Shown: positions 8,739 to 17,653, counted from the stretch's first letter. The stretch is DNA of 64,000 bases from Niallia circulans (GCF_003726095.1 NZ_CP026031.1:1426001-1490000); one strand, 5' to 3'. Notes: a model not told the origin generated them from the sequence alone. Program-made: numbers and translations.

Positions 8739-9674
8739 ATGAAAGCATATACGATAGGTGAAGCATCAAAAAAACTGACGACAACGCCAACAATGCTAAA
8801 ACAATGGGAAAAGGAATTTCAAGGAATTATCGTGATACCTAGAACCAAAACAGGAGCACGTATTTATACCGAAAAAGAAATAACCCTCCTACATGAGGTG
8901 AAAAATTTATATAAAGAGAAACGAAAAACAGCTGAAGTAAAAGAAACATTAACAATGCTCCTTAACAGACCTAAGAAAGAAAAGATTGTGGAAATAAAAG
9001 AAAAAAGCGAAAACACAACCATCGAATTGCTTCCTAAAAAGGGAGCTTTAGAACCTGTTGAGACGGCGAAATCACAAATTACAGAACAAAACTTTCGCCT
9101 ATTACTTTCTTCCTTGGAAAATTATAAACAAGATTTTCTTGAAGAAGTGAAAGATGAAATTAGAAATGGGATTAAAACAGAGGTATTAGAAACGATCTCA
9201 AAGGAAATAAAAGCTGGTCATGAAGAAACAATTTCCCATATTACTAATACAGTAAAGGAAACGCAGACACAAACATACGAACATTTAGATGAATTTTCCG
9301 AACTTTTACATAAAAACGCAGAAACTACGACAACAAAATATGAAGAAATTCAAACGAAAATCAAAAAACTTTCCCAAATTTCGAAAGCTGAAAGAAAAAC
9401 CTACTCGAAACAATGGACATCTAATGTTTCTTCCGCAAAAGAAATTAAATCAATGATTGAGCATCTCTCGAAATCAAATGAAGAGCTAAACAAAACAGTC
9501 GAGCAATTAAATGAAAATGATCAATATTTTATGGAAACATTGCAGCTAGAAAGAGAACAACTGAATAAAGAAATTAAACAAAGAGAAAGAAGTTTTCAAG
9601 AACTTGTACAAACATTTCGTCATGCCGCAGCTGCTCAAGAAAAAAGGAGATCCTGGTGGAAAATTTTCAAATAA
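8739..9674 (+). CDS. MerR-like HTH plus coiled-coil protein (RacA-like)
   Basis: The 311-residue protein begins with a MerR-type winged helix (YTIGEASKKLTTTPTMLKQWEKEF, then IPRTKTGARIYTEKEI). A linker and about 180 residues of heptad-like coiled coil follow, and a basic tail ending RRSWWKIFK (DUF3967-like). B. subtilis RacA, which ties the origin region to the cell pole during sporulation, has the same order of parts, as do plasmid-borne proteins of Bacillus. No effector domain is present, so it is more likely structural or segregational than a classic MerR activator. The AAAAGGAGAG site fixes the ATG at 8739. Confidence 0.65.
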   Translation: MKAYTIGEASKKLTTTPTMLKQWEKEFQGIIVIPRTKTGARIYTEKEITLLHEVKNLYKEKRKTAEVKETLTMLLNRPKKEKIVEIKEKSENTTIELLPKKGALEPVETAKSQITEQNFRLLLSSLENYKQDFLEEVKDEIRNGIKTEVLETISKEIKAGHEETISHITNTVKETQTQTYEHLDEFSELLHKNAETTTTKYEEIQTKIKKLSQISKAERKTYSKQWTSNVSSAKEIKSMIEHLSKSNEELNKTVEQLNENDQYFMETLQLEREQLNKEIKQRERSFQELVQTFRHAAAAQEKRRSWWKIFK

Positions 9675-9697
9675 TGGATAACATTTAAATTCTGCTG

Positions 9698-9739
9698 AAA
9701 GAGTAGCCAAATAATTTCCCTTTTTGGTTACTCTTTTTC
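9698..9739 (+). terminator. Terminator after the RacA-like gene
   Basis: GAGTAGCCAAA pairs with TTTGGTTACTC, followed by TTTTTC. Confidence 0.75.
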
Positions 9740-9799
9740 ATTTGTCCTTTTTATATGGTAGTATGGTATTGAAGAAATGTAAATTTAATGGAGGTAAAA

Positions 9800-10594
9800 A
9801 TGTCAATTACTTATAAAGTTTTGTTCCTAGATATTGATGGAACTATCTTAACACCAGAAGATACGATCCAAGATTCCACAAAAAAAGCGGTGCAATTAAT
9901 GAAAGAAAAAGGATTAGAGGTCTTTTTAGCAACTGGAAGACCACTGCATGAAATATCACATATTGGAGAGACACTCGCCATAGAATCGTTTATCGGTTAT
10001 AATGGCGCATATGCAATACATAATGGAAAAGATGTTTTTAGACAACCGATGAGTCCTGACTTGGTCACGAAATACTTAGACATTGCCAATGAAAAAGGAA
10101 ATGAACTAATTTTATATACAAATACTCATAATTTACTTTCCCACCCTGAAGGGAAAATGACAAAACAATTTAGTGCAAAATTCCACTTAAAGCAAAATAG
10201 AGCTTTTACTCTAGATGAAAAAGCGAATATTCTAGGAATTACTATAATCAATTTAAGAGAGGAAGATATTTCACTATACGAAGATTTCCCTGATATCCAC
10301 TTATCACAAGTTAATATCGATGGATTTAGACATTCCTATGATGTTATTAGTGATAAAGTAAATAAAGGGTTTGCTGTCTCCCTTATTTTAAAAAGATTAG
10401 GAATCGAGAAAGAAGCTTCTATTGCTTTTGGAGATGGCCTAAATGACAAAGAAATGCTCCAAGTAGTTGGAGAAGGATTCGCGATGGGGAATGCACATGA
10501 GTTGTTGTTTTCCTATGCTAAGCATACAACCACATCTGTTACCGATTCAGGTATTTACAATGGCTTAAAATGGCTTGGATTAATCGAAGAATAA
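9800..10594 (+). CDS. HAD-IIB Cof-type phosphatase
   Basis: The 264-residue product has HAD motif I (LFLDIDGTI), motif II (ATGR), a conserved Lys region (KVNKGFAVSLIL) and motif III (FGDGLNDKEML), with the C2b cap of Cof-type sugar or nucleotide phosphatases between them. The substrate is unknown. GGAGGT sits 4 bases before ATG 9800; the upstream ATG at 9788 overlaps the ribosome binding site. A second Cof-type gene lies at 28565-29341. Confidence 0.87.
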   Translation: MSITYKVLFLDIDGTILTPEDTIQDSTKKAVQLMKEKGLEVFLATGRPLHEISHIGETLAIESFIGYNGAYAIHNGKDVFRQPMSPDLVTKYLDIANEKGNELILYTNTHNLLSHPEGKMTKQFSAKFHLKQNRAFTLDEKANILGITIINLREEDISLYEDFPDIHLSQVNIDGFRHSYDVISDKVNKGFAVSLILKRLGIEKEASIAFGDGLNDKEMLQVVGEGFAMGNAHELLFSYAKHTTTSVTDSGIYNGLKWLGLIEE

Positions 10595-10605
10595 GTAATC
10601 ATTCC

Positions 10606-10656
10606 TTAACAAAAAGGATCAGTCTCCTAAAACGGAAACTGATCCTTTTTTGTTAA
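10606..10656. terminator. Bidirectional terminator between converging genes
   Basis: TTAACAAAAAGGATCAGT pairs with ACTGATCCTTTTTTGTTAA. The right arm overlaps the stop codon of the minus-strand gene at 10653. Confidence 0.8.
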
Positions 10657-11087
10657 ACTTCTGTACTTTCCTCATTTGCTTCTTTGTTCAGATGCTGTAA
10701 TATTTTCTTATCAAAATATTCTTCATTCATTTTGTAGGAGATTTCAAATGCTGGAGTGCTGGCAAATTCTTTTTTTATCCAGAAAAAATTCTCTTCTTTT
10801 ATTGGCTCTGTTAAATCAAGCATAATAGTGATTTCAAGAGAGATAAGATGTTTATTTTTTGTAATATTTACAGTTGGATTCGTACTTCTTGCTACTTTGT
10901 TTATCAACTTTTTGTTAAAAAGCATGGAAAAGTGAAGTTCGTTACCGCTTTTATTTTTCTTATTGACTTTTAGTAAATAGGAATCACCTAGATCTACTAA
11001 TTTCTCTTTATCCATATTCTCTATTGCTAATATTAAGCGTATGTACGTATTTTCCACTGGTGAGATGTTTATTTTTGTTGAACTCAT
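10653..11087 (-). CDS. Hypothetical protein
   Basis: I do not recognise the family. The 144-residue product looks like a soluble beta-rich domain: alternating hydrophobic strands in HLISLEITIMLDL and AFEISYKMNEEYF, and an acidic tail. No signal peptide, cysteine or catalytic motif is seen. The strong GAGGAGGT site 6 bases before ATG supports translation. It is monocistronic and converges on the Cof gene. Confidence 0.65.
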   Translation of the reverse strand: MSSTKINISPVENTYIRLILAIENMDKEKLVDLGDSYLLKVNKKNKSGNELHFSMLFNKKLINKVARSTNPTVNITKNKHLISLEITIMLDLTEPIKEENFFWIKKEFASTPAFEISYKMNEEYFDKKILQHLNKEANEESTEV

Positions 11088-11396
11088 TTGTTACCTCCTC
11101 TTACTTGAAACCGCAAAATGAACCCTCTTTATCATATGACAACATTTCATTTATTATAACGAAATAAGGGGTCAAAAAATAACTGCATAAATATAAATTA
11201 TAATGGCAATATCATATTGTTTGCATCCTTCATCTCCTACCTTGTATATTCTTATCTTTCTAACGTTATAATGCAAATAAAATGCTTAGAGAAAAGAATG
11301 CATTTTGGAGGAAAGAAATACGTTTCATGTGTATAATAAAAATTGTAGTAACTTTTCATAGTTATTTGGAATTTATTTAATGAGGAGCTTAAAGAT

Positions 11397-11714
11397 ATGA
11401 ATGAAATTAAAACAGTAGAAACATTTGAGGAAATTATTAACAATGGTAATACAAATATTGTGAAGTTTTTTACCACTTGGTGTCCTGATTGTACAAGAAT
11501 GGATATGTTCATTGGGGAAATCATGGAAGCAAATAATGACAAAAAATGGTATAGTTTAAATAAAGATGAGCTTCCTGAAATAGCTGAAAAGTATGATGTC
11601 ATGGGAATTCCAAGTCTGTTAGTTTTTAAAGACGGTGAAAAAATTGGCCACTTACACAGCGCCAATGCCAAAACACCTGAACAGGTAGAAGAATTTTTAG
11701 CATCATATAAATAA
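11397..11714 (+). CDS. Thioredoxin family protein
   Basis: The 105-residue protein is a single thioredoxin domain with active site WCPDC (28-32) and the cis-proline loop GIPSL (Pro72). A WCPDC site is typical of small Bacillus thioredoxin-like proteins rather than housekeeping TrxA (WCGPC). The likely role is cytosolic thiol-disulfide exchange. GAGGAG lies about 10 bases before ATG. It is monocistronic and followed by a 19-bp hairpin. Confidence 0.88.
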   Translation: MNEIKTVETFEEIINNGNTNIVKFFTTWCPDCTRMDMFIGEIMEANNDKKWYSLNKDELPEIAEKYDVMGIPSLLVFKDGEKIGHLHSANAKTPEQVEEFLASYK

Positions 11715-11765
11715 TTTTGGGAAATAAAAAGAGGAGTAATATTAATTTGTCCTCTCAGTTTATCA

Positions 11766-11808
11766 ACAAAAGGGGAATCAGAATGTTTTCATTCTGATCC
11801 CCTTTTGT
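11766..11808 (+). terminator. Strong terminator after the thioredoxin gene
   Basis: ACAAAAGGGGAATCAGAATG pairs with CATTCTGATCCCCTTTTGT around a TTTT loop, a stem of about 19 bp. The flanking runs allow use on both strands. Confidence 0.85.
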
Positions 11809-11868
11809 CATATATGAAAGCAAAACCCTGTAGCGGAAACACCACTCCATTAGAAGAGGTTATACAAA

Positions 11869-11915
11869 AAAACCATAGACAAAACCTCGAATTTCAAGGA
11901 GTTTGTCTACAGTCT
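11869..11915 (-). terminator. ppc terminator, copy B of the repeated hairpin
   Basis: On the minus strand CAGACTGTAGACAAACTCC pairs imperfectly with GAGGTTTTGTCTATGG and is followed by TTTTTTT. It matches copy A at 2099-2146 (CAGACTATAGGCAAA, GGGGTTTGTCTATAG, T-run), so two unrelated genes use the same terminator design. Confidence 0.7.
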
Positions 11916-11952
11916 GAGATTAGACTCATCTTTTTTTCAGGCTATCCTCAAA

Positions 11953-14715
11953 TCAGCCTGTATTTCGTAAACCAGCAGCGATACCATTAATGGTCAATAG
12001 AACTTGATTCAGTAATTCCTTGTCAAGAACTTCTTGTTCACGAAGCTGTTTAATTAAATCAACTTGGAAGAAATTCAATGGATCTACATATGGATTTCTT
12101 CTATAAACAGACTCTTGAATAGAAGGTGTGTGATCAAGTAATTCTTCTATACCAGTGATTTCTAATAAAATAGCTCTTGTCTTATCATATTCTTCTTTAA
12201 TATTTTGATAAATCCGATTGCCGATTGCTTCATTTTCCACAAGAGAAGAATATTCTCTAGCAGTTGTTAAATCTGCCTTCATCAAGGCCATTTGTAAATT
12301 ATCAATTGTCGAGTGGAAAAATGGCCACTTTGCATACATTTGTTTTAAAATTTCAATATTAGCTGGCTTTTGCTGAGCAAACTCTGTTAATCCAGTACCA
12401 GCAGCATACCAAGCGGGCAGAAGCTGTCTACTTTGAGTCCATGCAAAAACCCATGGAATAGCACGAAGATTCTCAAAAGTTGTTGTATTTTTTCTGCTCA
12501 TTGGCCGTGAACCAATTTTTAAATTTCCTATTTCATTTAAAGGAGTTGCCTCTTTAAAATAAGTCATAAAATCAGGGTCATTAAAAACTAATGATTGATA
12601 TTTTGCAAGCGCGATAGCAGATATTTCTTCCATGCAATCTTCCCAAAGATTTCTCTCTTCTTTATGTTCGCTAATATCCTTTGAAATATGAGCAATTGCC
12701 ATGAGCAATGTAGAAGTTGCTTGCTCCAAGCTTCTAAAAGCAATATCTTCTAATAAATAGCGCGAGGATAATACTTCCCCTTGTTCCGTAATTTTTACGC
12801 CATCCCCTAATGTTTCACCTGGTTGAGATAGGATACTCTTATTCAACGGACCGCCGCCGCGACCAAGTGAACCACCACGACCATGGAAAAACTTCAAGCC
12901 GATTTGATAGTTACTAGCCATTTCGTGAATTTCACGCTGAGCTTTAAATAATTTCCAGTTTGCTGTTAATGTGCCACCGTCTTTACTGCCATCAGAATAT
13001 CCTAGCATGATTTCCTGCTGGTCATTATGTTGTCTTAAATGTTCTCGATAAACCGGCATGCGGAATAATGTTTCAATAATCTTAGGTCCCGCGATTAAAT
13101 CATCAATTGTTTCTAATAATGGTGCTACATTTAAGTGACTTTCTACGGTTCCATCCGCATGCAGTCGATAAATTCCAGCTTCTTTTGCTAATACAAGTAC
13201 TTCAAGAATATCGCTTGGCGACTGGGTCATACTGATTAAATAAACATTAATAGCTCGTTCTCCAAATTTCTTATGTGCTTCTCTAATCATGTTAAATGTG
13301 CTAATCATTTCCTGTGTTTCATTTGAATAATCTTCGTTTAATAAAAGAATAGGACGAGGGTCATTCAAAACAGATTCAAGAATTCTTATTTTTTCATTTT
13401 CTGGTAAATTTTTATAATTATCTGTTATGCCAACTTTACGCAGAATCTCATCTATAGCTGCCTCATGCTCTCCACTATGATTACGAATATCCAGAGTTGC
13501 TAAATGAAAACCGAACAATTGCACTTGTCGAATTAATTTTTGTAAATCTTTTTGCTGATGGGCTTTTGGTTGATGCAAGGCGAAGCTTTCTTGAATTAAA
13601 TATAAATCTTCAAGTAGCTCTTCTGCCTTCACATAGCCTTTTTCAGATTTGCCATATTCTTTTAATCTTTCTAAAATAATTGAAAATTTCCGGCGATAAA
13701 CTTCTTTTTCAACTGGCCATTTCTTTTCTGGTGTAAGATATAGTTGTTCTTCCTCCATAATTGTCTGAATAAGCTTTGAACTAACCTTAACACGATTAGT
13801 AGAATGACTGAATCTCTTCATCAATTCATCTACTGCATGAATGTATTTTTGGATGACTAATTCATTTTGTTTATGCAGTGTTTGCCATGTAACATCAGGT
13901 GTTACATTTGGGTTACCATCTCGGTCTCCACCAATCCAAGAACCAAACCATAAGAAATTAGGTACTTTCCATTCGAAATTAGGATAGTTTTCATCCAGTG
14001 CATCCTGAACCTCTTGATGGATTTCTGGCAATACATCAAATAATGTTTGCTCAAAATAATAAAGACCATTTCTAACTTCATCCATTACGGTAGGACGCTC
14101 TTGCCGTAATTCATCTGTCTGCCACATGATCGTTATCTCTTCAAAGAGATCATCGTTTAAATGCTGTCTCTCTTTCTTCGTCAACATTGGGTTATCAAGT
14201 TGTTTTAAGATATTAGCAATTCTCTTTTGCGATTCTAAAATCGTACGTTTTGTTGATTCTGTTGGATGTGCTGTAATAATAAGTTCAAGTGAAAGAGTAT
14301 TTAAGACTTCTTGAATGGTCTCTTCAGATAAATTCTTTTGTTTAAATGCCATGATTGCACGATCAATGGAATATGGCTGTACACCTTTTTCTTGACTTAG
14401 CTGATATTCTCTTCTACGACGTATACGGTGATTTAACTCAGCAACATTCACCAAATGAAAATATTTCGAAAATGCTCGAATAACTTGTCTGCGAACTGGC
14501 TTATCTAGTCTTTCCATTTCGAACTTTAATTGGTTATATGTATGTTCATTATTCGTTTCCCGCAGTTCTTTTGCTAATTTACGAATTATTTCTACCTTGT
14601 CTAATAATTCTTGGCCACCATGGTGGATAAGTACCTCACCAAGAATATTACCAAGGTGTTTCACATCTTTTCGTAAAGGTAAACTGCTCTCATTTCCTTT
14701 TATCGTTGTTGTCAT
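11953..14715 (-). CDS. ppc: Phosphoenolpyruvate carboxylase
   Basis: The 920-residue enzyme makes oxaloacetate from PEP and bicarbonate, refilling the TCA cycle. The catalytic histidine is His150 in TAHPTES. Other hallmarks are GSWIGGDRDGNPNVT, LGYSDGSKDGG, and the glycine-rich FHGRGGSLGRGGGP loop; the C-terminus ends with the usual NTG after RN. Length is normal for bacterial PEPC. AAGGGATGG lies about 7 bases before ATG. It is monocistronic with its own terminator. Some Bacillaceae use pyruvate carboxylase alone, so ppc is a useful strain character. Confidence 0.97.
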   Translation of the reverse strand: MTTTIKGNESSLPLRKDVKHLGNILGEVLIHHGGQELLDKVEIIRKLAKELRETNNEHTYNQLKFEMERLDKPVRRQVIRAFSKYFHLVNVAELNHRIRRRREYQLSQEKGVQPYSIDRAIMAFKQKNLSEETIQEVLNTLSLELIITAHPTESTKRTILESQKRIANILKQLDNPMLTKKERQHLNDDLFEEITIMWQTDELRQERPTVMDEVRNGLYYFEQTLFDVLPEIHQEVQDALDENYPNFEWKVPNFLWFGSWIGGDRDGNPNVTPDVTWQTLHKQNELVIQKYIHAVDELMKRFSHSTNRVKVSSKLIQTIMEEEQLYLTPEKKWPVEKEVYRRKFSIILERLKEYGKSEKGYVKAEELLEDLYLIQESFALHQPKAHQQKDLQKLIRQVQLFGFHLATLDIRNHSGEHEAAIDEILRKVGITDNYKNLPENEKIRILESVLNDPRPILLLNEDYSNETQEMISTFNMIREAHKKFGERAINVYLISMTQSPSDILEVLVLAKEAGIYRLHADGTVESHLNVAPLLETIDDLIAGPKIIETLFRMPVYREHLRQHNDQQEIMLGYSDGSKDGGTLTANWKLFKAQREIHEMASNYQIGLKFFHGRGGSLGRGGGPLNKSILSQPGETLGDGVKITEQGEVLSSRYLLEDIAFRSLEQATSTLLMAIAHISKDISEHKEERNLWEDCMEEISAIALAKYQSLVFNDPDFMTYFKEATPLNEIGNLKIGSRPMSRKNTTTFENLRAIPWVFAWTQSRQLLPAWYAAGTGLTEFAQQKPANIEILKQMYAKWPFFHSTIDNLQMALMKADLTTAREYSSLVENEAIGNRIYQNIKEEYDKTRAILLEITGIEELLDHTPSIQESVYRRNPYVDPLNFFQVDLIKQLREQEVLDKELLNQVLLTINGIAAGLRNTG

Positions 14716-15143
14716 TAGATTACCATCCCTTAATCTAAATTTTTTAACATAAATACTTTATTACCATTAATCCTATCATTATTCTTTTAAAAATTCATTA
14801 ACAAAAATCGATAATTAATAGATAGATAAGATAGATCTTTAAGAAATCATCTATTTTTTATATTAATCATACAACAATTAACTTCCATTGGATTTTTATG
14901 TAAATTTTCTGGTAGATTTATGGGAACATATGAGACCTAAATATTATTTTTTCTTGATTCTCATCATTTATGTCATTTAAAGTATATAGCCTAAAAAATG
15001 AAATATGTAAACCTAAATGCTCTGTTACGCTTAAAAGTGACGGATTAAATACAGAACAACTTTCATTTAGGAGTTAATTATAACATATAACAATCAGTAT
15101 GGAAATATCTCATTTAAAATGAGGACAAAAGCAAATATAAAAA
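14716..15143. other. ppc upstream region without a gene
   Basis: About 430 bp of AT-rich sequence. The only structure noted is an inverted repeat, CCTAAATG (15012-15019) with CATTTAGG (15064-15071) and inner arms TCTGT/ACAGA. No ribosome binding site plus reading frame was found. Confidence 0.5.
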
Positions 15144-15170
15144 AACAGGAAGTGTTTCCACTTCCTGTTT
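15144..15170 (-). terminator. Terminator after the HesB-like gene
   Basis: AACAGGAAGTG and CACTTCCTGTT with a short loop; A- and T-runs flank both sides. It begins just 3 bp from the stop at 15173. Confidence 0.85.
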
Positions 15171-15172
15171 TT

Positions 15173-15472
15173 TTAATGATGATGTTGTTCTTTTGATGGA
15201 TTATAAATAGTGAATCCTGGCTGTGGAACATGGAAATATTGAATCCAAACACCATCCAAGAAATCTGCATCTCTTGTATCTAATAAAATAGGAATATCTT
15301 TATCAGACTGCACCACTTCATCATGTTCTGTCTTCTTGTCCAATTTTAAATCGTAATGTGCATGGTTTCCATGATTCTCTGTTATGTATACACGAATCAT
15401 TTCTCCTTCTTCAGCCTTTTCTAACATTTGATTAAGTACTTTAACAGCGTGTCTGTTTATTTTGACTTTCAT
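15173..15472 (-). CDS. HesB/IscA-like domain protein without the cysteines
   Basis: The 99-residue protein has the ending of small Bacillus HesB-like proteins (FLDGVWIQYFHVPQPGFTIYNPS) and the middle beta strands of an IscA fold. It has no cysteine at all, so it cannot be a classic Fe-S carrier. The C-terminus ends EQHHH. AGGAGG is 8 bases before ATG. Family placement is by remembered pattern. A role in binding something other than an Fe-S cluster is possible. Confidence 0.55.
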   Translation of the reverse strand: MKVKINRHAVKVLNQMLEKAEEGEMIRVYITENHGNHAHYDLKLDKKTEHDEVVQSDKDIPILLDTRDADFLDGVWIQYFHVPQPGFTIYNPSKEQHHH

Positions 15473-15668
15473 CTAATAATCCTCCTAAGCGAACATTTGC
15501 CTTCTTCATAATACTATCCCATTGTAATCTTCTAGAAAGACGTTTGCAAATATTCAAGACTTTATGTTTGAATTAATTCATTTTTTCTGTTTCTTTTGTA
15601 AAAAATCTCCTTGGCTCTTTCATAGGATTTACTAGATTGTTTCGCTATCCGTTTATAAAAATAAAAAA

Positions 15669-15695
15669 GCAATCCAATTTATCTACATGGATTAC
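15669..15695 (-). terminator. Terminator after the Fur-controlled gene
   Basis: GTAATCCA pairs with TTGGATTGC on the minus strand, followed by a run of six T. Located 19 bp after the stop of 15714-16094. Confidence 0.7.
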
Positions 15696-15713
15696 TCTTG
15701 AAAATTTATATAA

Positions 15714-16094
15714 TCAAATCAACGCAAGCTCATTTTGAATGGATTTTAAATCATTAAGCTCCTTGGCAAAAAGCTCAAATTGCTCTTTATTTAAGCCATC
15801 TAACGATTCATTTACTTTATATTCTAAATAATTCATTCTTAATTCCATATCCATTAAGGAAGTAATCTTTTTATTCGCAATAAACTCTTCTATTTCATCG
15901 ATAAACATGAAGAAACTATAGTCATTTACCATAACAAGCAGTAGCCAGCCAAGCGAATCAACGTATTTTTTTTCTTCAGTAATGGTAATGATATCCCCTT
16001 TATGTAAATCAAGAATGAATGTATGTTCAGGTCTAGGACAGGTACATTCGATCATATATTGAAATGGAGCTAAAACAATGAAATCATTTTTCAT
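15714..16094 (-). CDS. Small protein, possible IDEAL domain, Fur-controlled
   Basis: The 126-residue protein has an N-terminal beta-rich part (KNDFIVLAPFQYMIECTCPRP) and a C-terminal helical part (YLEYKVNESLDGLNKEQFELFAKEL in the full protein). The second part resembles the IDEAL domain of Bacillus (I/N-D/E-x-A/S-L-D, then D/N-K-x-x-F). CTCPRPEHTF could bind a metal. The gene lies behind a promoter whose spacer holds a near-perfect Fur box, so it should be made under iron starvation. It is not one of the known Fur-controlled FbpABC peptides by size. The function is unknown. Confidence 0.6.
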   Translation of the reverse strand: MKNDFIVLAPFQYMIECTCPRPEHTFILDLHKGDIITITEEKKYVDSLGWLLLVMVNDYSFFMFIDEIEEFIANKKITSLMDMELRMNYLEYKVNESLDGLNKEQFELFAKELNDLKSIQNELALI

Positions 16095-16135
16095 TATATC
16101 TTACACCTTCCTATTCATTTCGTTATTTGTTTACA

Positions 16136-16164
16136 TTTTAAATGAAAATGATTATCACTGTCAA
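16136..16164 (-). promoter_or_regulatory. Fur box inside a promoter spacer
   Basis: TGAAAATGATTATCA (16143-16157) differs by one base from the Fur 7-1-7 consensus TGATAATNATTATCA, and is flanked by a further half-match to 16163. On the minus strand a TTGACA -35 (16159-16164) and a weak TTAAAA -10 (16136-16141), 17 bp apart, bracket the box. Fur binding would block the promoter of the 15714-16094 gene. Confidence 0.75.
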
Positions 16165-16225
16165 TTATTTTTCCTTATTATAATATTGAATATAAAGAAT
16201 ATCCTTTTTATTATAACAAAAAACA

Positions 16226-16272
16226 ACCCTCTAACTCCCCTCTTTCATATGAAGGAGAGGAGTTAGGGGTTC
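16226..16272 (-). terminator. Terminator after the YitT-type gene
   Basis: AACCCCTAACTCCTCTC pairs with GAGGGGAGTTAGAGGGTT (two mismatches) and is followed by GTTTTTTGTT on the minus strand. Confidence 0.8.
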
Positions 16273-16278
16273 CTATTG

Positions 16279-16911
16279 TTAAACAGATTGTGTTTCAACC
16301 ACAGAGTTAACTTTTTCGATATTAGCATTACTCGTATTTCTTTTAGCTATTTTTTCCTTAAACGTACTCATCATAAACGAAATGATAAATACTGACACAA
16401 TGCTGTAAAGACCTCTAATTAATCCTACACTGTACAAGCCAATTAAAATAACAATTGAATCAAAAATAAAATTTGTTTTTCCCATATTCCAATTTAATTG
16501 TTTTTGAAGCGTAATAGACAGAATTTGTGCTCCCCCTAAAGACGAACCATTCATAAACAAAATAATAGTTCCTATTCCAATAATAAAGCCACCGATGATA
16601 GACCCTAGTAGGGAATATAGAGCGAGCGGCGGTAGAATGATGGATAATAAATAGGAAAATAAAGTAACTAAGGATACAGCTAAGATGGTGGATAACGTAA
16701 ATTTCTTCCCCATTTTAAAGTAGGATAAAATATAAAACGGTATGTTTATTAAAGTAAATAAGATGGAAAATGAAATAGGTAATAAGTAAGAGATACTTAA
16801 TGCGAGTCCTGCTGTTCCACCAGTAACAATTGCTGACCCTTTTAATAAAAACAGACCGAATGATGTAATTAAACAACCAAACATCATTACAATTATTTTT
16901 CTCAATGCCAC
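16279..16911 (-). CDS. YitT-type membrane protein
   Basis: The 210-residue protein has about five or six membrane segments. The family pattern is LKGSAIVTGGTAGLALSISY near the start, then FMNGSSLGGAQILSI and FDSIVILIGL. It lacks the C-terminal DUF2179 domain of the longer YitT proteins. Members are described only as putative transporters or permeases. It is divergent from an Lrp/AsnC regulator, which often controls a neighbouring exporter or permease, so an amino-acid-related role is a reasonable guess. Confidence 0.7.
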   Translation of the reverse strand: MALRKIIVMMFGCLITSFGLFLLKGSAIVTGGTAGLALSISYLLPISFSILFTLINIPFYILSYFKMGKKFTLSTILAVSLVTLFSYLLSIILPPLALYSLLGSIIGGFIIGIGTIILFMNGSSLGGAQILSITLQKQLNWNMGKTNFIFDSIVILIGLYSVGLIRGLYSIVSVFIISFMMSTFKEKIAKRNTSNANIEKVNSVVETQSV

Positions 16912-17131
16912 ACACTCCTATAGTAATCATGATAAGCGGAAGATAAACGAGGATTTATCGGTGAAATCCTAAAAATTTGTGATTTTAGGGTGGAATTCTT
17001 ACATATATAATGATAGAATATATCGAAGTGTTTTTACATACCAATATGAATGTAATTACCTTGTACTTCCTCTATTTCGCATAAATATATGCATCATTAC
17101 ATTCATTTTGCAAAAAGGAGTATTCATTAAA

Positions 17132-17578
17132 ATGGATAAGGTTGACATACAACTACTAAAAATTTTACAAGAAGATGCCAGAATTACGGTTAGTGATTTA
17201 TCCAAAAAATTAGCTTTGAGTCGCCCGAGTGTTTCGGAAAGATTATTAAGATTGCAAGAAAAGGGGATAATTTTAGAATTCAGCGCCCGAATTTCACCTG
17301 CAAAGTTGGGGAGAGAAACGCTTTTATACATTCAAATCAGTGAACTAAAAGAAGAACCACATGCATTTGAGGAATTTATTAAAACAGAAGCAGACATTAT
17401 TGAATGCCATCGTGTAACCGGTACTGTCAGTTATATTATTAAAGCAGCTGTTTCTGGAATTGACGGAATGAGAAACTTGGTCGACCGCTTAATTCCTTAT
17501 GGCACTATTAATACTTCCGTCATCTTAGCTTCACCTGTTCCTTTTAGACATATATTACCTAATGAACAATCACAATAA
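17132..17578 (+). CDS. Lrp/AsnC family regulator
   Basis: The 148-residue protein has the AsnC-type helix-turn-helix (DVQLLKILQEDARIT-like start, then LALSRPSVSERLLRLQEKG) and a RAM ligand-binding domain from about residue 65. The long upstream reading (from 16979) has no ribosome binding site, whereas AAAAAGGAG lies 11 bases before ATG 17132. Such proteins sense amino acids and regulate adjacent genes. The divergent YitT-type gene is the obvious candidate target. Confidence 0.9.
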   Translation: MDKVDIQLLKILQEDARITVSDLSKKLALSRPSVSERLLRLQEKGIILEFSARISPAKLGRETLLYIQISELKEEPHAFEEFIKTEADIIECHRVTGTVSYIIKAAVSGIDGMRNLVDRLIPYGTINTSVILASPVPFRHILPNEQSQ

Positions 17579-17592
17579 TGAATTAAAAAATG

Positions 17593-17646
17593 AAAAGACT
17601 AGTCGTCATAAGAGGCAAAATGTCTCCAATGATCACTAGTCTTTTC
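17593..17646. terminator. Bidirectional terminator
   Basis: AAAAGACTAGT pairs with ACTAGTCTTTT around a long loop between two converging genes. Confidence 0.75.
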
Positions 17647-17653
17647 TTCTTTC

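Noticed and set aside
11252..11671. Long minus-strand frame opposite the thioredoxin gene
   Set aside because: It mirrors the thioredoxin gene and has no ribosome binding site or family pattern.
15560..15680. Minus-strand frame with SSKSYERAKEIFYKRNRKNE
   Set aside because: The residues look protein-like, but the only start overlaps the upstream gene's terminator and no ribosome binding site is seen.
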